Source: Burkholderiaceae bacterium
GTDB taxonomy: Bacteria > Pseudomonadota > Gammaproteobacteria > Burkholderiales > Burkholderiaceae
Length of the DNA: 10,156 nt
Reading direction: 5' to 3'
NCBI GenBank assembly: GCA_022701965.1
Contig: JAKONL010000422.1
Location: forward strand, 1-10,156
Shown piece by piece: positions 1 to 6,427 of the stretch. The translations under genes were made by a program, and so were the position numbers. The notes under the pieces are model-generated. The model was given only the letters and a program-made list of their open reading frames with translations. It ran no database searches and was not told where the DNA came from. Within the stretch, counting starts at the first letter, position 1, and each line of letters opens with the position of its first letter.

Positions 1-120
1 GTGCCGGTGATCCAGGGCGCGGCGCTGTGCATGGGGCTGCTGTTCGTGATGTTCAACCTGGCGGTCGACGCCGCGTGCCTGGCGCTCGATCCGCGACGCC
101 GGACCGGAGGTGCGCCATGA
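1..120 (+). CDS. ABC importer inner-membrane permease, DppB/NikB type (3' end only)
   Basis: Partial gene: only the last 39 codons are present, reading in frame 1 from the left edge to a TGA at 118-120. The fragment has a hydrophobic stretch (ALCMGLLFVMFNLAVDAACLA) followed by a short charged tail ending in DPRRRTGGAP. This is how the last transmembrane helix of DppB/OppB/NikB permeases usually ends (a V-x-x-N-x-x-x-D pattern followed by LDPR). The stop overlaps the start of the DppC-like permease by ATGA, as in dppBC operons. With so little sequence the family call rests mainly on context. The substrate cannot be read from it, and no substrate-binding protein lies in the window. Confidence 0.75.
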   Translation: MPVIQGAALCMGLLFVMFNLAVDAACLALDPRRRTGGAP

Positions 121-914
121 ACGCGCGCCGTGCATGGCGGCGGCGCGCCGGCCTCGGCGTGCTGGCGCTGGTCGCCCTGTTCTCGCTGCTCGGGCCGCTG
201 GTGGCGGGTGCCGATCCCGCGCGCCAGGTGCTGGCCGACAGCCTGCGGGCGCCGGGCGCTGCCTACTGGCTCGGCGCCGACGTGCTGGGCCGCGACGTGC
301 TCGCGCGTCTCGCGCACGCGGCGCGGCTCTCGCTCGGGCTGGCGCTGCTCACGGCCGTGACGGCGGCCGTGCCGGGCGTGCTGCTCGGCGTCGTGGCGAG
401 CTGGCGTGGCGGGCGCACCGAGCGCGCGCTGGTGATGCTGGCCGACATGGTGCTGTCGGTGCCGGGGCTGCTGCTGGTGCTGCTGTTCGCGGCGATCGCG
501 CCGGGCCGGCACTGGGCGCTGTACGTCGGGCTGTCGCTGTCGCTGTGGGTCGAGTATTTCCGCGTCGCGCGCGCCGCGAGCCGGCCGGTGCTGGCCGGCG
601 ATGCGGTGCAGGCTTCGCGGCTGCTGGGCTTCGGCCCGCTCTACGTGCTGCGGCGCCACCTGCTGCCGGCGCTCGCGCCGGTGCTGGGCACGCTGCTGGC
701 CTTCGGTGCGGCGCAGGCCGTGCTGGCGCTGGCCGCGCTGGGCTTCATCGGCGTCGGGCTGCAGCCGCCGACGCCGGAACTGGGACTGATGATGACCGAA
801 TACCTGCCGCACTACGAGGAAGCGCCGTGGCTCATCGGCGCGCCCGTCGCGCTCCTGATGCTGCTGGTCCTGGGCATGATGCTGCTGGCCGGCGACGGGG
901 AGGCGGCGCGATGA
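117..914 (+). CDS. ABC importer inner-membrane permease, DppC/NikC type
   Basis: A 265-residue membrane protein that should form the translocation pore with the upstream DppB-like permease. An N-terminal helix (about residues 11-30) is followed by the DppC-type block WLGADVLGRDVLARL (51-65). Further hydrophobic segments lie near 72-95, 108-128, 134-150, 188-210 and 240-258. The cytoplasmic EAA-type loop that docks on the ATPase is at 162-184 (DAVQASRLLGFG...HLLP), and the family ending GFIGVGLQPPTPELG is at 209-223. The length is close to NikC and a little shorter than most DppC proteins. The start at 117 was chosen over an in-frame ATG at 27 because GGAGG (106-110) sits 6 bp before it and it overlaps the previous stop by ATGA. 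The 3' end overlaps the ATPase gene by ATGA, so translation is probably coupled. Peptide, nickel and metallophore importers all use this family, so the substrate is undetermined. Confidence 0.9.
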   Translation: MNARRAWRRRAGLGVLALVALFSLLGPLVAGADPARQVLADSLRAPGAAYWLGADVLGRDVLARLAHAARLSLGLALLTAVTAAVPGVLLGVVASWRGGRTERALVMLADMVLSVPGLLLVLLFAAIAPGRHWALYVGLSLSLWVEYFRVARAASRPVLAGDAVQASRLLGFGPLYVLRRHLLPALAPVLGTLLAFGAAQAVLALAALGFIGVGLQPPTPELGLMMTEYLPHYEEAPWLIGAPVALLMLLVLGMMLLAGDGEAAR

Positions 915-2320
915 ACGACACGATCCTCCTGTCGGTGGAAGGGCTGTCGGTGCAGGTCGGCGCACAGCCGCTCCTGCGCGACGTCTCGTTCGCGCTCGGG
1001 CCCGGCGAGGCGCTCACGCTGCTCGGCGAGAGCGGCGCGGGCAAGTCGCTCCTGGCACAGGCCGTGATGGGCAACCTGCCGGGCGCCCTGCGCGCCGGCG
1101 GCACGGTGACGGTCGCCGGCGCGCGCAGCCGGGCGCAGGACCTCTCGGCCCGACGCCATCTCTGGGGCCGCACGCTGGCGCTGCTGCCCCAGGAGCCGGC
1201 GCTGGCGCTCGACCCGCTGATGCGCATCGCGCCGCAGCTGCGCGAGACCCATGCGCTGGTGCGCGGTGCCGACGCGTCCGCCGCCGGCGACGCGGCCGGC
1301 CGCGACCTCGAGGCCGCCGGCCTGGCCCACGCGGCACGCCAGTACCCGTGGCAGCTCTCCGGCGGCATGGCGCAGCGCGCGGCCGCGGCCGTGGCGCGCG
1401 CCGGCGGGGCCCGCGTGCTGCTGGCCGACGAACCGACCAAGGGCCTGGACGCCCACTGGCGCGACCGCACCGTCGATACCCTGCGGCAGGTGCAGCGCGA
1501 CGGCGGCTGCGTCGTGGTGATCACGCACGACCTGCGCGTCGCCCGGGCGCTGGGCGGCCGGCTGATCGTGCTGCGTGCGGGCGAGGTGGTGGAGCAGGGC
1601 GACACGCACGCCGTGCTCGCGAACCCGCGGCACGCGTTCACGCGCCGGCTCGTCGATGCCGACCCCGCTCACTGGCCCCGGCGCCCGGCGGCGGCGCGGG
1701 GCGAATCCGTGCTGACCGCACGCGGCCTGGCCAGGCGCTTCGGCGACCGGACGCTGTTCGCCGGCGTCGACCTCGACCTCCGGCGCGGCGATCGTCTGGT
1801 CGTGCGCGGCGCCAGCGGCACCGGCAAGAGCACGTTGGGCAACGTGCTGCTCGGCCTGCTGCCGCCCGATGCCGGCGAAGTGCGGCGCTCGGTCGGCCTG
1901 CTGCCGACCGCGCTGCAGAAGCTCTACCAGGACCCCGCGATGTCGTTCGCGCCGACGGCCACCCTGGAGCGGTCGCTGCGCGATGCGGCCGGCCGCCACG
2001 GCGCAGCCTGGACGGCGGTGCTCTCGCGCCTGGAGCGCCTGGGCGTCCCGCCCGCACTGCTGGCGCGGCGTCCGGGCGAGGTGTCGGGCGGCGAGCTGCA
2101 GCGCATCGCGCTGGCGCGGGTTCTCGTGGCGCGGCCGGCGCTGCTGTTCGCCGACGAGCCGACCTCCCGGCTCGATCCGGTGTCGCAGCAGGAGGCGATG
2201 GCGGTGCTGCTGGACGCGGTCGAGGAGTGCGGCGCGGCGCTGCTGCTGGTGACGCACGACGACGACCTCGCCGACGCGGTCGGGCAGGGCGCCGCGCTGT
2301 CGCTCGACGCGGCGAGCTAG
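911..2320 (+). CDS. Fused double ATPase of a peptide/nickel-type ABC importer (DppD-DppF or NikD-NikE fusion)
   Basis: A 469-residue cytoplasmic protein with two complete ABC ATPase domains in one chain; it should power the two permeases encoded just upstream. Domain 1 (about 5-255): Walker A GESGAGKS at 39-46, Q-loop LLPQEP near 91-96, signature LSGGM at 149-153, Walker B VLLADE at 169-174, H-loop His206. Domain 2 (about 265-465): Walker A GASGTGKS at 300-307, Q-loop Gln340, signature VSGGE at 391-395, Walker B LLFADE at 411-416, H-loop His449. All catalytic motifs are intact in both halves. Domain 1 ends in a short NPRHAFTRRLV element like the start of the oligopeptide C-terminal extension; domain 2 has none. 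The protein is therefore much more compact than the fusions GsiA or YejF, and each half is about NikD/NikE size. The start is fixed by GGGGAGG (897-903) and an ATGA overlap. A nickel or metallophore substrate is a guess from size; peptides are equally possible. Confidence 0.9.
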   Translation: MNDTILLSVEGLSVQVGAQPLLRDVSFALGPGEALTLLGESGAGKSLLAQAVMGNLPGALRAGGTVTVAGARSRAQDLSARRHLWGRTLALLPQEPALALDPLMRIAPQLRETHALVRGADASAAGDAAGRDLEAAGLAHAARQYPWQLSGGMAQRAAAAVARAGGARVLLADEPTKGLDAHWRDRTVDTLRQVQRDGGCVVVITHDLRVARALGGRLIVLRAGEVVEQGDTHAVLANPRHAFTRRLVDADPAHWPRRPAAARGESVLTARGLARRFGDRTLFAGVDLDLRRGDRLVVRGASGTGKSTLGNVLLGLLPPDAGEVRRSVGLLPTALQKLYQDPAMSFAPTATLERSLRDAAGRHGAAWTAVLSRLERLGVPPALLARRPGEVSGGELQRIALARVLVARPALLFADEPTSRLDPVSQQEAMAVLLDAVEECGAALLLVTHDDDLADAVGQGAALSLDAAS

Positions 2321-2321
2321 C

Positions 2322-2327
2322 TACCAT
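2322..2327 (+). promoter_or_regulatory. Candidate -10 box just before the HAD gene (possible leaderless start)
   Basis: TACCAT, preceded by C and followed by CGACCC and then directly by the ATG at 2334. A -10 box in this place would start transcription at or within a base or two of the ATG. No Shine-Dalgarno sequence exists in the 13 bp between the ATPase stop and this ATG. The same C-TANNNT-(T)CGA arrangement precedes the GST and heme oxygenase genes and forms the tRNA promoter. No good -35 was found at 16-18 bp. Confidence 0.45.
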
Positions 2328-2333
2328 CGACCC

Positions 2334-3029
2334 ATGACAACCTCCTTCCCCTTCGATGCCGTGCTGTTCGACTGCGACGGCGTGCTGGTCGACTCCGAAC
2401 CCCTCACCAACGGCGTGCTGCGCGACATGCTCGAGGAACGCGGCTGGACGCTGAGCAGCGCGGACTGCATGCGCCTGTTCGTCGGCAAGGCGGTGAAGGA
2501 CGAGCGCGCGTCGATCGAGGCCAACACCGGCATGCCGGTCACCGACGAATGGCTCGCGAGCTTCTGGGCGCGCCGCAACGTGGTGCTCGAGCGCGACCTG
2601 GTCGAGATCCCGGGCGCGCCGGCCGCGGTGCGCGCGCTGCATGCGGCGCTCGCGGGCCGCATCGCCTGCGCCTCGGGCGCCGATCGCAACAAGGTCGAGC
2701 TGCAGCTGCGCAAGATCGGCCTCTTCGACGCCTTCGAGGGCCGCGTCTTCAGCGGCCACGAGACGCCGCGCTCCAAGCCCGCGCCCGACGTCTACCTGGC
2801 GGCGGCGCAGGCGCTGGGCGTCGACCCGGCGCGCTGCGCGGTGGTGGAGGACACCGTGACCGGCGCGACGGCCGGCGTCGCGGCTGGCGCCACGGTCTTC
2901 GGCTACAGCCCGGGCGGCCTGGGCCACAGCGGGGCGGACGCGCTGCGCGGCGTCGGCGCGGCGGCGATCTTCACCGACATGGCGCAGCTGCCGGCGTTGC
3001 TGGCCGACTGGCGCGGGGTGGCTTCGTGA
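2334..3029 (+). CDS. HAD-superfamily hydrolase, subfamily IA (beta-phosphoglucomutase/phosphatase-like)
   Basis: A 231-residue soluble protein with all four HAD motifs. Motif I is DCDGVLVD, with nucleophile Asp13 and acid/base Asp15. Motif II is Ser114 in CASGADRNK, motif III Lys148 in SKPAPDVYL, and motif IV Glu172-Asp173 in VVEDTVTGATAG. The helical cap lies between motifs I and II (about 20-90), which is the class C1/subfamily IA layout of phosphoglycolate phosphatases, beta-phosphoglucomutases and sugar-phosphate phosphatases such as YieH. The likely reaction is removal (or transfer) of a phosphate from a small phosphorylated metabolite; the substrate cannot be read from the sequence. The gene starts 13 bp after the ATPase stop without a Shine-Dalgarno sequence, and its 3' end overlaps the RIO kinase start by GTGA. 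It is therefore probably translated together with the kinase and may be transcribed from its own promoter. Confidence 0.9.
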   Translation: MTTSFPFDAVLFDCDGVLVDSEPLTNGVLRDMLEERGWTLSSADCMRLFVGKAVKDERASIEANTGMPVTDEWLASFWARRNVVLERDLVEIPGAPAAVRALHAALAGRIACASGADRNKVELQLRKIGLFDAFEGRVFSGHETPRSKPAPDVYLAAAQALGVDPARCAVVEDTVTGATAGVAAGATVFGYSPGGLGHSGADALRGVGAAAIFTDMAQLPALLADWRGVAS

Positions 3030-3871
3030 AGGCGCCGCCGCGACTGCAGTCGCTGGTCGACGAGGGCCTGATCGACACCGTCGTGCGCCAGCTCATGAGC
3101 GGCAAGGAGGCGATGGTCTACGTGGTGCGCTGCGGCGAGGAAACCCGCTGCGCCAAGATCTACAAGGAGGCGACGAACCGCAGCTTCCGCCAGGCGGTCG
3201 ACTACACCGAGAACCGCAAGGTCAAGAACACCCGCCTGCAGCGCGCGATGGCCAAGGGCACGAAGTTCGGCCGCCAGGCGACCGAGGCCGCCTGGCAGAG
3301 CGCCGAGGTCGATGCGCTCTACCGGCTGGCCGCCGCCGGCGTGCGGGTGCCCGAGCCCTACAACTTCTGCGATGGCGTGCTGCTGATGGAGCTCGTCACC
3401 GACGCCGAGGGCGATGCCGCCCCGCGCCTGAACGACGTGGTCTTCACGCCCGAGGACGCGCGCCGCCACCACGCGAGCCTGCTGGTCGAGGTGGTGCGCA
3501 TGCTGTGCGCGGGCGTCGTGCACGGCGACCTGTCGGAGTTCAACGTGCTGCTGGCCGCGGACGGGCCGGTGATCATCGACCTGCCGCAGGCGGTGGACGC
3601 GGCCGGCAACAACCACGCCCGGCGCATGCTGCTGCGCGACGTGGCGAACCTGAAGAACTTTTTCGGCCAGTTCGCGCCGGAACTGCTGCGGACGCACTAC
3701 GGAGAAGAGATCTGGAGCCTCTACGAGCGCGGCGAGCTGTCGCCCGAATCCGTGCTCACCGGACGGTTCGCGCACGCGAGCGGCCCGGTCGACCTCGGCG
3801 GCGTGTTGCGCGAGGTCGACGACGCGCGGGCCGAGGAAGCGGCCCGGCTGGTGCGGATGGCGGCGCGCTGA
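3026..3871 (+). CDS. RIO1-type serine/threonine protein kinase, bacterial
   Basis: A 281-residue RIO-family atypical kinase. The RIO P-loop SGKEAMVY is at 25-32 and the ATP-binding lysine is Lys44 in CAKIYKE. A flexible-loop region with many basic residues spans 50-85 (SFRQAVDYTENRKVKNTR, FGRQATEAAW). The hinge region is near LLMELV (119-124). The catalytic loop is HGDLSEFN (166-173), with catalytic Asp168 and metal ligand Asn173. The metal-binding Asp185 lies in IIDLPQAVD, which replaces DFG as in all RIO kinases. The GTG at 3026 is taken as start because it overlaps the HAD stop (GTGA), has a GGGGTG 5 bp before it and keeps the whole N-terminal lobe; the first internal ATG (codon 24) would cut into the P-loop. 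Archaeal and eukaryotic Rio1 act in ribosome maturation, whereas bacterial members are little characterised, so the target is unknown. The catalytic residues are intact, so it should be active. Confidence 0.92.
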   Translation: MKAPPRLQSLVDEGLIDTVVRQLMSGKEAMVYVVRCGEETRCAKIYKEATNRSFRQAVDYTENRKVKNTRLQRAMAKGTKFGRQATEAAWQSAEVDALYRLAAAGVRVPEPYNFCDGVLLMELVTDAEGDAAPRLNDVVFTPEDARRHHASLLVEVVRMLCAGVVHGDLSEFNVLLAADGPVIIDLPQAVDAAGNNHARRMLLRDVANLKNFFGQFAPELLRTHYGEEIWSLYERGELSPESVLTGRFAHASGPVDLGGVLREVDDARAEEAARLVRMAAR

Positions 3872-3909
3872 CGGCGCATCCGCCGACCGCCTGAATTCCA
3901 TCGACGTCC

Positions 3910-3915
3910 TAGCTT
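3910..3915 (+). promoter_or_regulatory. Candidate -10 box just before the GST gene (possible leaderless start)
   Basis: TAGCTT, preceded by C and followed by CGACCAC and the ATG at 3923, seven bases away. The 51-bp gap between the RIO kinase and the GST gene contains no Shine-Dalgarno sequence, and the block matches the one before the HAD gene almost base for base (CTANN(A/C)T... then CGACC). The -35 region is poor: the best match is CCGACC at 3883-3888, with a spacer of 21 bp, which is too long. Confidence 0.45.
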
Positions 3916-3922
3916 CGACCAC

Positions 3923-4564
3923 ATGATCACCATTCACCACCTCGGAAAATCCCAGTCGGAACGCATCGTCTGGCTCTGCGAAGAGCTCGGCGTTCCCTAC
4001 GAGCTGAAGCACTACGTGCGCGACCCGGTCACGATGCTGTCGCCGCCCGAATTGCGCGCGCTGCATCCGCTGGGCGCGGCGCCGGTCGTCACCGACGGCG
4101 ATCTGGTGCTGGCCGAATCGGGCGCGATCGTCGACTACATCGTCGGCAGGTACGGCGCCGGGCGGCTGGCGCTCGGCCCGGCGCATCCGGATTTCGCGCA
4201 GTATCTCTACTGGTTCCATTTCTCCAACGCGAACCTGCAGCCGAACATGGGCCGCAACATGATCCTTCGCAAGCTCGACCTGCCAGCGGACAACCCGGTG
4301 CTGGCGAGCACCCGGGGACGGCTCGACAAGGCGCTGGCGCTGGTCGAAGCGCGCCTGGGCGAAGCCGAGTACCTGGCGGGCAGCGAATTCACGGCGGCGG
4401 ACATCATGATCGTCTTCACGCTGACCACCATGCGCTACTTCATGCCGCTGGACCTGTCGCCCTACCCGAACGTGCGGGCCTACCTGCAGCGCATCGGCGC
4501 ACGCGAGGCCTATCGGCGCGCGATGCAGAAGAGCGATCCGGGCATGGAACTGCTGCTGAGCTGA
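3923..4564 (+). CDS. Glutathione S-transferase family protein
   Basis: A 213-residue soluble protein with an N-terminal thioredoxin-like domain (about 1-80) and an all-helical C-terminal domain (about 88-205). Visible landmarks are the N-terminal strand MITIHHL followed by GKSQSERI, where a Ser at 10 or 12 is the likely thiol-contacting residue. The cis-proline is in AAPVV (Pro54), the gamma-glutamyl binding pair is Glu65-Ser66 in ESGAI, and the N-capping box FTAADI (156-161) with Asp160 lies in the C-terminal domain. It probably conjugates or reduces small electrophiles with glutathione, but GST paralogues are many in these bacteria and nothing here fixes the substrate. It stands alone between the RIO kinase and the tRNA gene, with its own candidate promoter and no Shine-Dalgarno sequence. 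Confidence 0.92.
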   Translation: MITIHHLGKSQSERIVWLCEELGVPYELKHYVRDPVTMLSPPELRALHPLGAAPVVTDGDLVLAESGAIVDYIVGRYGAGRLALGPAHPDFAQYLYWFHFSNANLQPNMGRNMILRKLDLPADNPVLASTRGRLDKALALVEARLGEAEYLAGSEFTAADIMIVFTLTTMRYFMPLDLSPYPNVRAYLQRIGAREAYRRAMQKSDPGMELLLS

Positions 4565-4593
4565 ATTTCGGGAAGGAGGCGTTTTTTACGTCG

Positions 4594-4599
4594 TATAAT
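4594..4599 (+). promoter_or_regulatory. Promoter -10 box of the tRNA-Gly gene
   Basis: A perfect TATAAT, 17 bp before the first base of the tRNA, so transcription should start about 10 bases before the mature 5' end. It is followed by TCGAGACG and lies in the most AT-rich stretch of the window (a run of six T at 4582-4587 precedes it). There is no recognisable TTGACA at the expected spacing. Confidence 0.75.
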
Positions 4600-4616
4600 T
4601 CGAGACGCAAGAAAAT

Positions 4617-4692
4617 GCGGGATTAGCTCAGTTGGTAGAGCGATACCTTGCCAAGGTATAGGTCGAGAGTTCGAGTCTCTTATCCCGCTCCA
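4617..4692 (+). tRNA. tRNA-Gly, anticodon GCC, reads GGC and GGU
   Basis: The cloverleaf folds completely. The acceptor stem 4617-4623 pairs with 4682-4688 in seven perfect pairs. The D stem GCTC (4626-4629) pairs with GAGC (4638-4641), with loop AGTTGGTA. The anticodon stem ATACC (4643-4647) pairs with GGTAT (4655-4659), with loop TTGCCAA placing anticodon GCC at 4650-4652. The five-base variable loop is 4660-4664. The T stem GAGAG (4665-4669) pairs with CTCTT (4677-4681), including one G-U pair, around loop TTCGAGT. The discriminator is T4689, as expected for bacterial tRNA-Gly, and CCA is encoded at 4690-4692. It is a single-gene unit with its own promoter and terminator. GGC is a dominant codon in these genes, so this is a high-demand tRNA. 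Confidence 0.97.
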
Positions 4693-4712
4693 GATTCGAT
4701 CCGGAGTGGATC

Positions 4713-4752
4713 CGACAAAGGGCCCAGGAATTTCCTGGGCCCTTTGTCGTTT
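4713..4752 (+). terminator. Intrinsic terminator of the tRNA-Gly gene (long perfect hairpin)
   Basis: CGACAAAGGGCCCAGGAA (4713-4730) and its exact reverse complement (4732-4749) are separated by a single T. Realistically this is a 16-bp stem with an AATTT loop. It is followed by only a short T run (4750-4752) before CCGGG, so the U-tract is weak but the stem is unusually strong. It starts 20 bp after the encoded CCA and ends 25 bp before the stop of the convergent heme oxygenase gene. It may therefore also stop transcription from the other strand, although no T-run is present on that side. Confidence 0.8.
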
Positions 4753-4774
4753 CCGGGACGTCGTTCGCATCGGC

Positions 4775-5368
4775 TCATTCGCGCACGCCGAAGTGCCGCT
4801 GCAACAGATCCCCGAAACGCCCGTAGGCCGCGAGAGCACCGTCGATCACCGCGTCGTGCGAGGCCTCCGGCATCGCCTGGTCGTCGAGCGACGCCACGAA
4901 CCGGCGCCACACCTTGGCCCGGCCCTCCGGATAGGCTGCCAGGTGACGCGCGCCGAATCCGGCCGACAGCCCCAGGCTGCGTTCCGCCTCCTTGAAGAGG
5001 AACGCGGCACCGAGCGTCGAGCCTTCGGACACGTACAGCCAGCCCAGCGCCTGCGGCATGCCCACGCCGAGGCTCGCCAGCGGCTCGTGCGGCACGTCGG
5101 CACCCAGGTCGGCGAGATCGGCGAGCGCCGCCGCCTCGTGGCCGCGGGCGTCGAGGTCCGGCACGGCGGCCCGTACGGCGGGGTCGGCGAAGAGATGCTC
5201 CACGTCGCGCTGGAACAGGTACTGCGCAGCGACGAACGCGGCGTAGTTCCCGCGGCTCTCGAACGGCCGGCCGAGCTCCATCAGCCGATGCATGCGCAGG
5301 TGCTGCGGCTCGGTCTCGGTCTTGAGGCGTTGCGACAGGGCGGGATGGGTGGGGCGGGTCGTCGTCAT
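4775..5368 (-). CDS. hemO: Heme oxygenase, biliverdin-producing (HemO/BphO-like)
   Basis: A 197-residue soluble all-helical protein of the bacterial heme oxygenase family. It would open the heme ring to biliverdin with release of CO and iron, using an external electron donor. It resembles Neisseria HemO along its length from memory. The N-terminal RLKTETEPQHLRMH aligns its His23 with the proximal heme ligand. The distal-helix region GWLYVSEGSTLGAAFLFK (109-126) carries the glycines that let heme and oxygen bind, and is followed by FGARHLAAYPEGRAKVWRRF (138-157). The gene lies 33 bp downstream of the AraC-type regulator on the same strand and may be cotranscribed, but it also has its own candidate -10 box. 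No heme receptor, heme transporter or phytochrome gene is in the window, so iron acquisition and supply of a bilin chromophore both remain possible roles. Family confidence is high; the symbol is by similarity. Confidence 0.9.
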   Translation of the reverse strand: MTTTRPTHPALSQRLKTETEPQHLRMHRLMELGRPFESRGNYAAFVAAQYLFQRDVEHLFADPAVRAAVPDLDARGHEAAALADLADLGADVPHEPLASLGVGMPQALGWLYVSEGSTLGAAFLFKEAERSLGLSAGFGARHLAAYPEGRAKVWRRFVASLDDQAMPEASHDAVIDGALAAYGRFGDLLQRHFGVRE

Positions 5369-5378
5369 GGCGGATCGA

Positions 5379-5384
5379 AGGATA
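5379..5384 (-). promoter_or_regulatory. Candidate -10 box just before the heme oxygenase gene
   Basis: Read on the minus strand: TATCCT, preceded by C and followed by TCGATCCGCC and the ATG (5368), ten bases away. No Shine-Dalgarno sequence is present in the 33-bp gap from the AraC-type gene. The block matches the ones before the HAD and GST genes (C-TANNNT-(T)CGA(C/T)C). It suggests a separate, nearly leaderless heme oxygenase transcript in addition to any read-through from the regulator gene. Confidence 0.45.
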
Positions 5385-5401
5385 GGCGCTGTCGTCCCTG
5401 C

Positions 5402-6427
5402 TCAGCGCGCCGCGCGCCGGAATGCCCCCGGCGTCGTGCCGGTCCAGCCCTGGAACGCGCGCGAGAAGCTCTTCTCGTTGCGAAAGCCCACGGCCAGCGC
5501 GATCTGCTTGATGGGGCGTGCCGTGCGGCGCAGCTGCTCGACCGCCTGCGCGTGGCGCACCTCGTCCTTGAGCGCCTGCAGCGATTTCCCTTCCTCGTGC
5601 AGCTGCCGGTGCAGCGTTCGCGCGGAGACGTGCAGCAGTCCGGCGACGCGTTCCGCGTTGCAGGCTTCGGCGCTGCGCGACTGGAGCAGTTCGCGCACGC
5701 GCTCGCCCAGCAGCCGGTCGCGCCGGTACTGCAGCACCGTCAGCGGCAGCGCGCGGCGCAGCATGGTGCGCAGCGCGCGCTCGTCGCGCTGCAGCGGCAG
5801 GGCGAGATAGCGCTCGTCGAAGCTGTAGCCGCAGCGCGGCGCGTCGAAATGCAGGCTGCCGCCGAACATCAGCGGATAGGCGTCGCCGTGCGCGGGCAAA
5901 GCGAACGGAAAGCGCGCCTCGCGCAGCGAGATACGCGAATCGATCGCCCACGACGCGTAGCCGTGCAGGAAGCGCAGGCTCGACACCAGGCAGAGTTCGC
6001 GGAAGGGCCCGAGCGCGCGGCGCTCGTCGATCGATACCGTGGCGACGCCGCCGCCGACCTGCAGTTCGAGCACGATGTCGTCGGTGAGCAGGCGGTGGTG
6101 GCGGCACCAGCGCTTGATCGCGACGCCCAGGTCCGGTGACCCCAGCGACGCGCGGCAGAGCATGCCGTAGCTGCCCCAGGGCAGCCTGCGCGAGAACCAG
6201 CCGAGCGCCTCGTCGTCGAGCTCCTGCATCGCGTGCGCGTTCAGCGCCTCGAACTGCGCGGCCGTCACGCGCGCGGCCGGATCATCGACCGAACGCGGCG
6301 CGATCCGTGCCGCGTGCAGGGCCTGCGCGGCGTCCATGCCGTGACGCTCGTAGCCGCGCACGATCGCCTGCACGAAGGCCATCGGCGTCGCTGCGCGGGC
6401 GGATCGGAGAAGCGGTGGAGACGACAT
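5402..6427 (-). CDS. AraC-family transcriptional regulator with arabinose-binding-like N-terminal domain
   Basis: A 341-residue DNA-binding protein. The N-terminal two thirds (about 15-210) look like the ligand-sensing domain found in the OruR/ArgR-like branch (Arabinose_bd type, with the [33 protein letters not shown] stretch at 82-114). The C-terminal AraC domain (about 235-341) has two helix-turn-helix units: near 258-281 ([20 protein letters not shown]) and near 305-328, with the family signature [29 protein letters not shown]. The start at 6427 (MSSPP) is preferred. An in-frame ATG at 6484 would add 19 proline-rich residues and reach further into the divergent promoter region; neither start has a good Shine-Dalgarno sequence. 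The gene is divergent from the isovaleryl-CoA dehydrogenase gene, the usual place for a regulator of that operon, and is in tandem with heme oxygenase. The ligand could be an intermediate of leucine or isovalerate degradation, but this is inferred from position only. Confidence 0.9.
   Translation of the reverse strand: MSSPPLLRSARAATPMAFVQAIVRGYERHGMDAAQALHAARIAPRSVDDPAARVTAAQFEALNAHAMQELDDEALGWFSRRLPWGSYGMLCRASLGSPDLGVAIKRWCRHHRLLTDDIVLELQVGGGVATVSIDERRALGPFRELCLVSSLRFLHGYASWAIDSRISLREARFPFALPAHGDAYPLMFGGSLHFDAPRCGYSFDERYLALPLQRDERALRTMLRRALPLTVLQYRRDRLLGERVRELLQSRSAEACNAERVAGLLHVSARTLHRQLHEEGKSLQALKDEVRHAQAVEQLRRTARPIKQIALAVGFRNEKSFSRAFQGWTGTTPGAFRRAAR

Noticed and set aside
4581..4590. The T-rich stretch GTTTTTTACG as a terminator for the GST gene.
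   Set aside because: No stable hairpin precedes the T-run; it is more simply the AT-rich upstream part of the tRNA promoter.
4694..4712. ATTCGATCC just after the tRNA resembles a T-arm and could be an attachment-site remnant.
   Set aside because: There is no second copy of the tRNA 3' end in the window and no integrase or foreign-looking DNA next to it. A short GATCC...GGATC inverted repeat is all that is present.
4706..6139. A 477-codon plus-strand open frame across the heme oxygenase and AraC-type genes.
   Set aside because: It is the complement of two well-supported minus-strand genes, begins inside the tRNA terminator and shows no family features.
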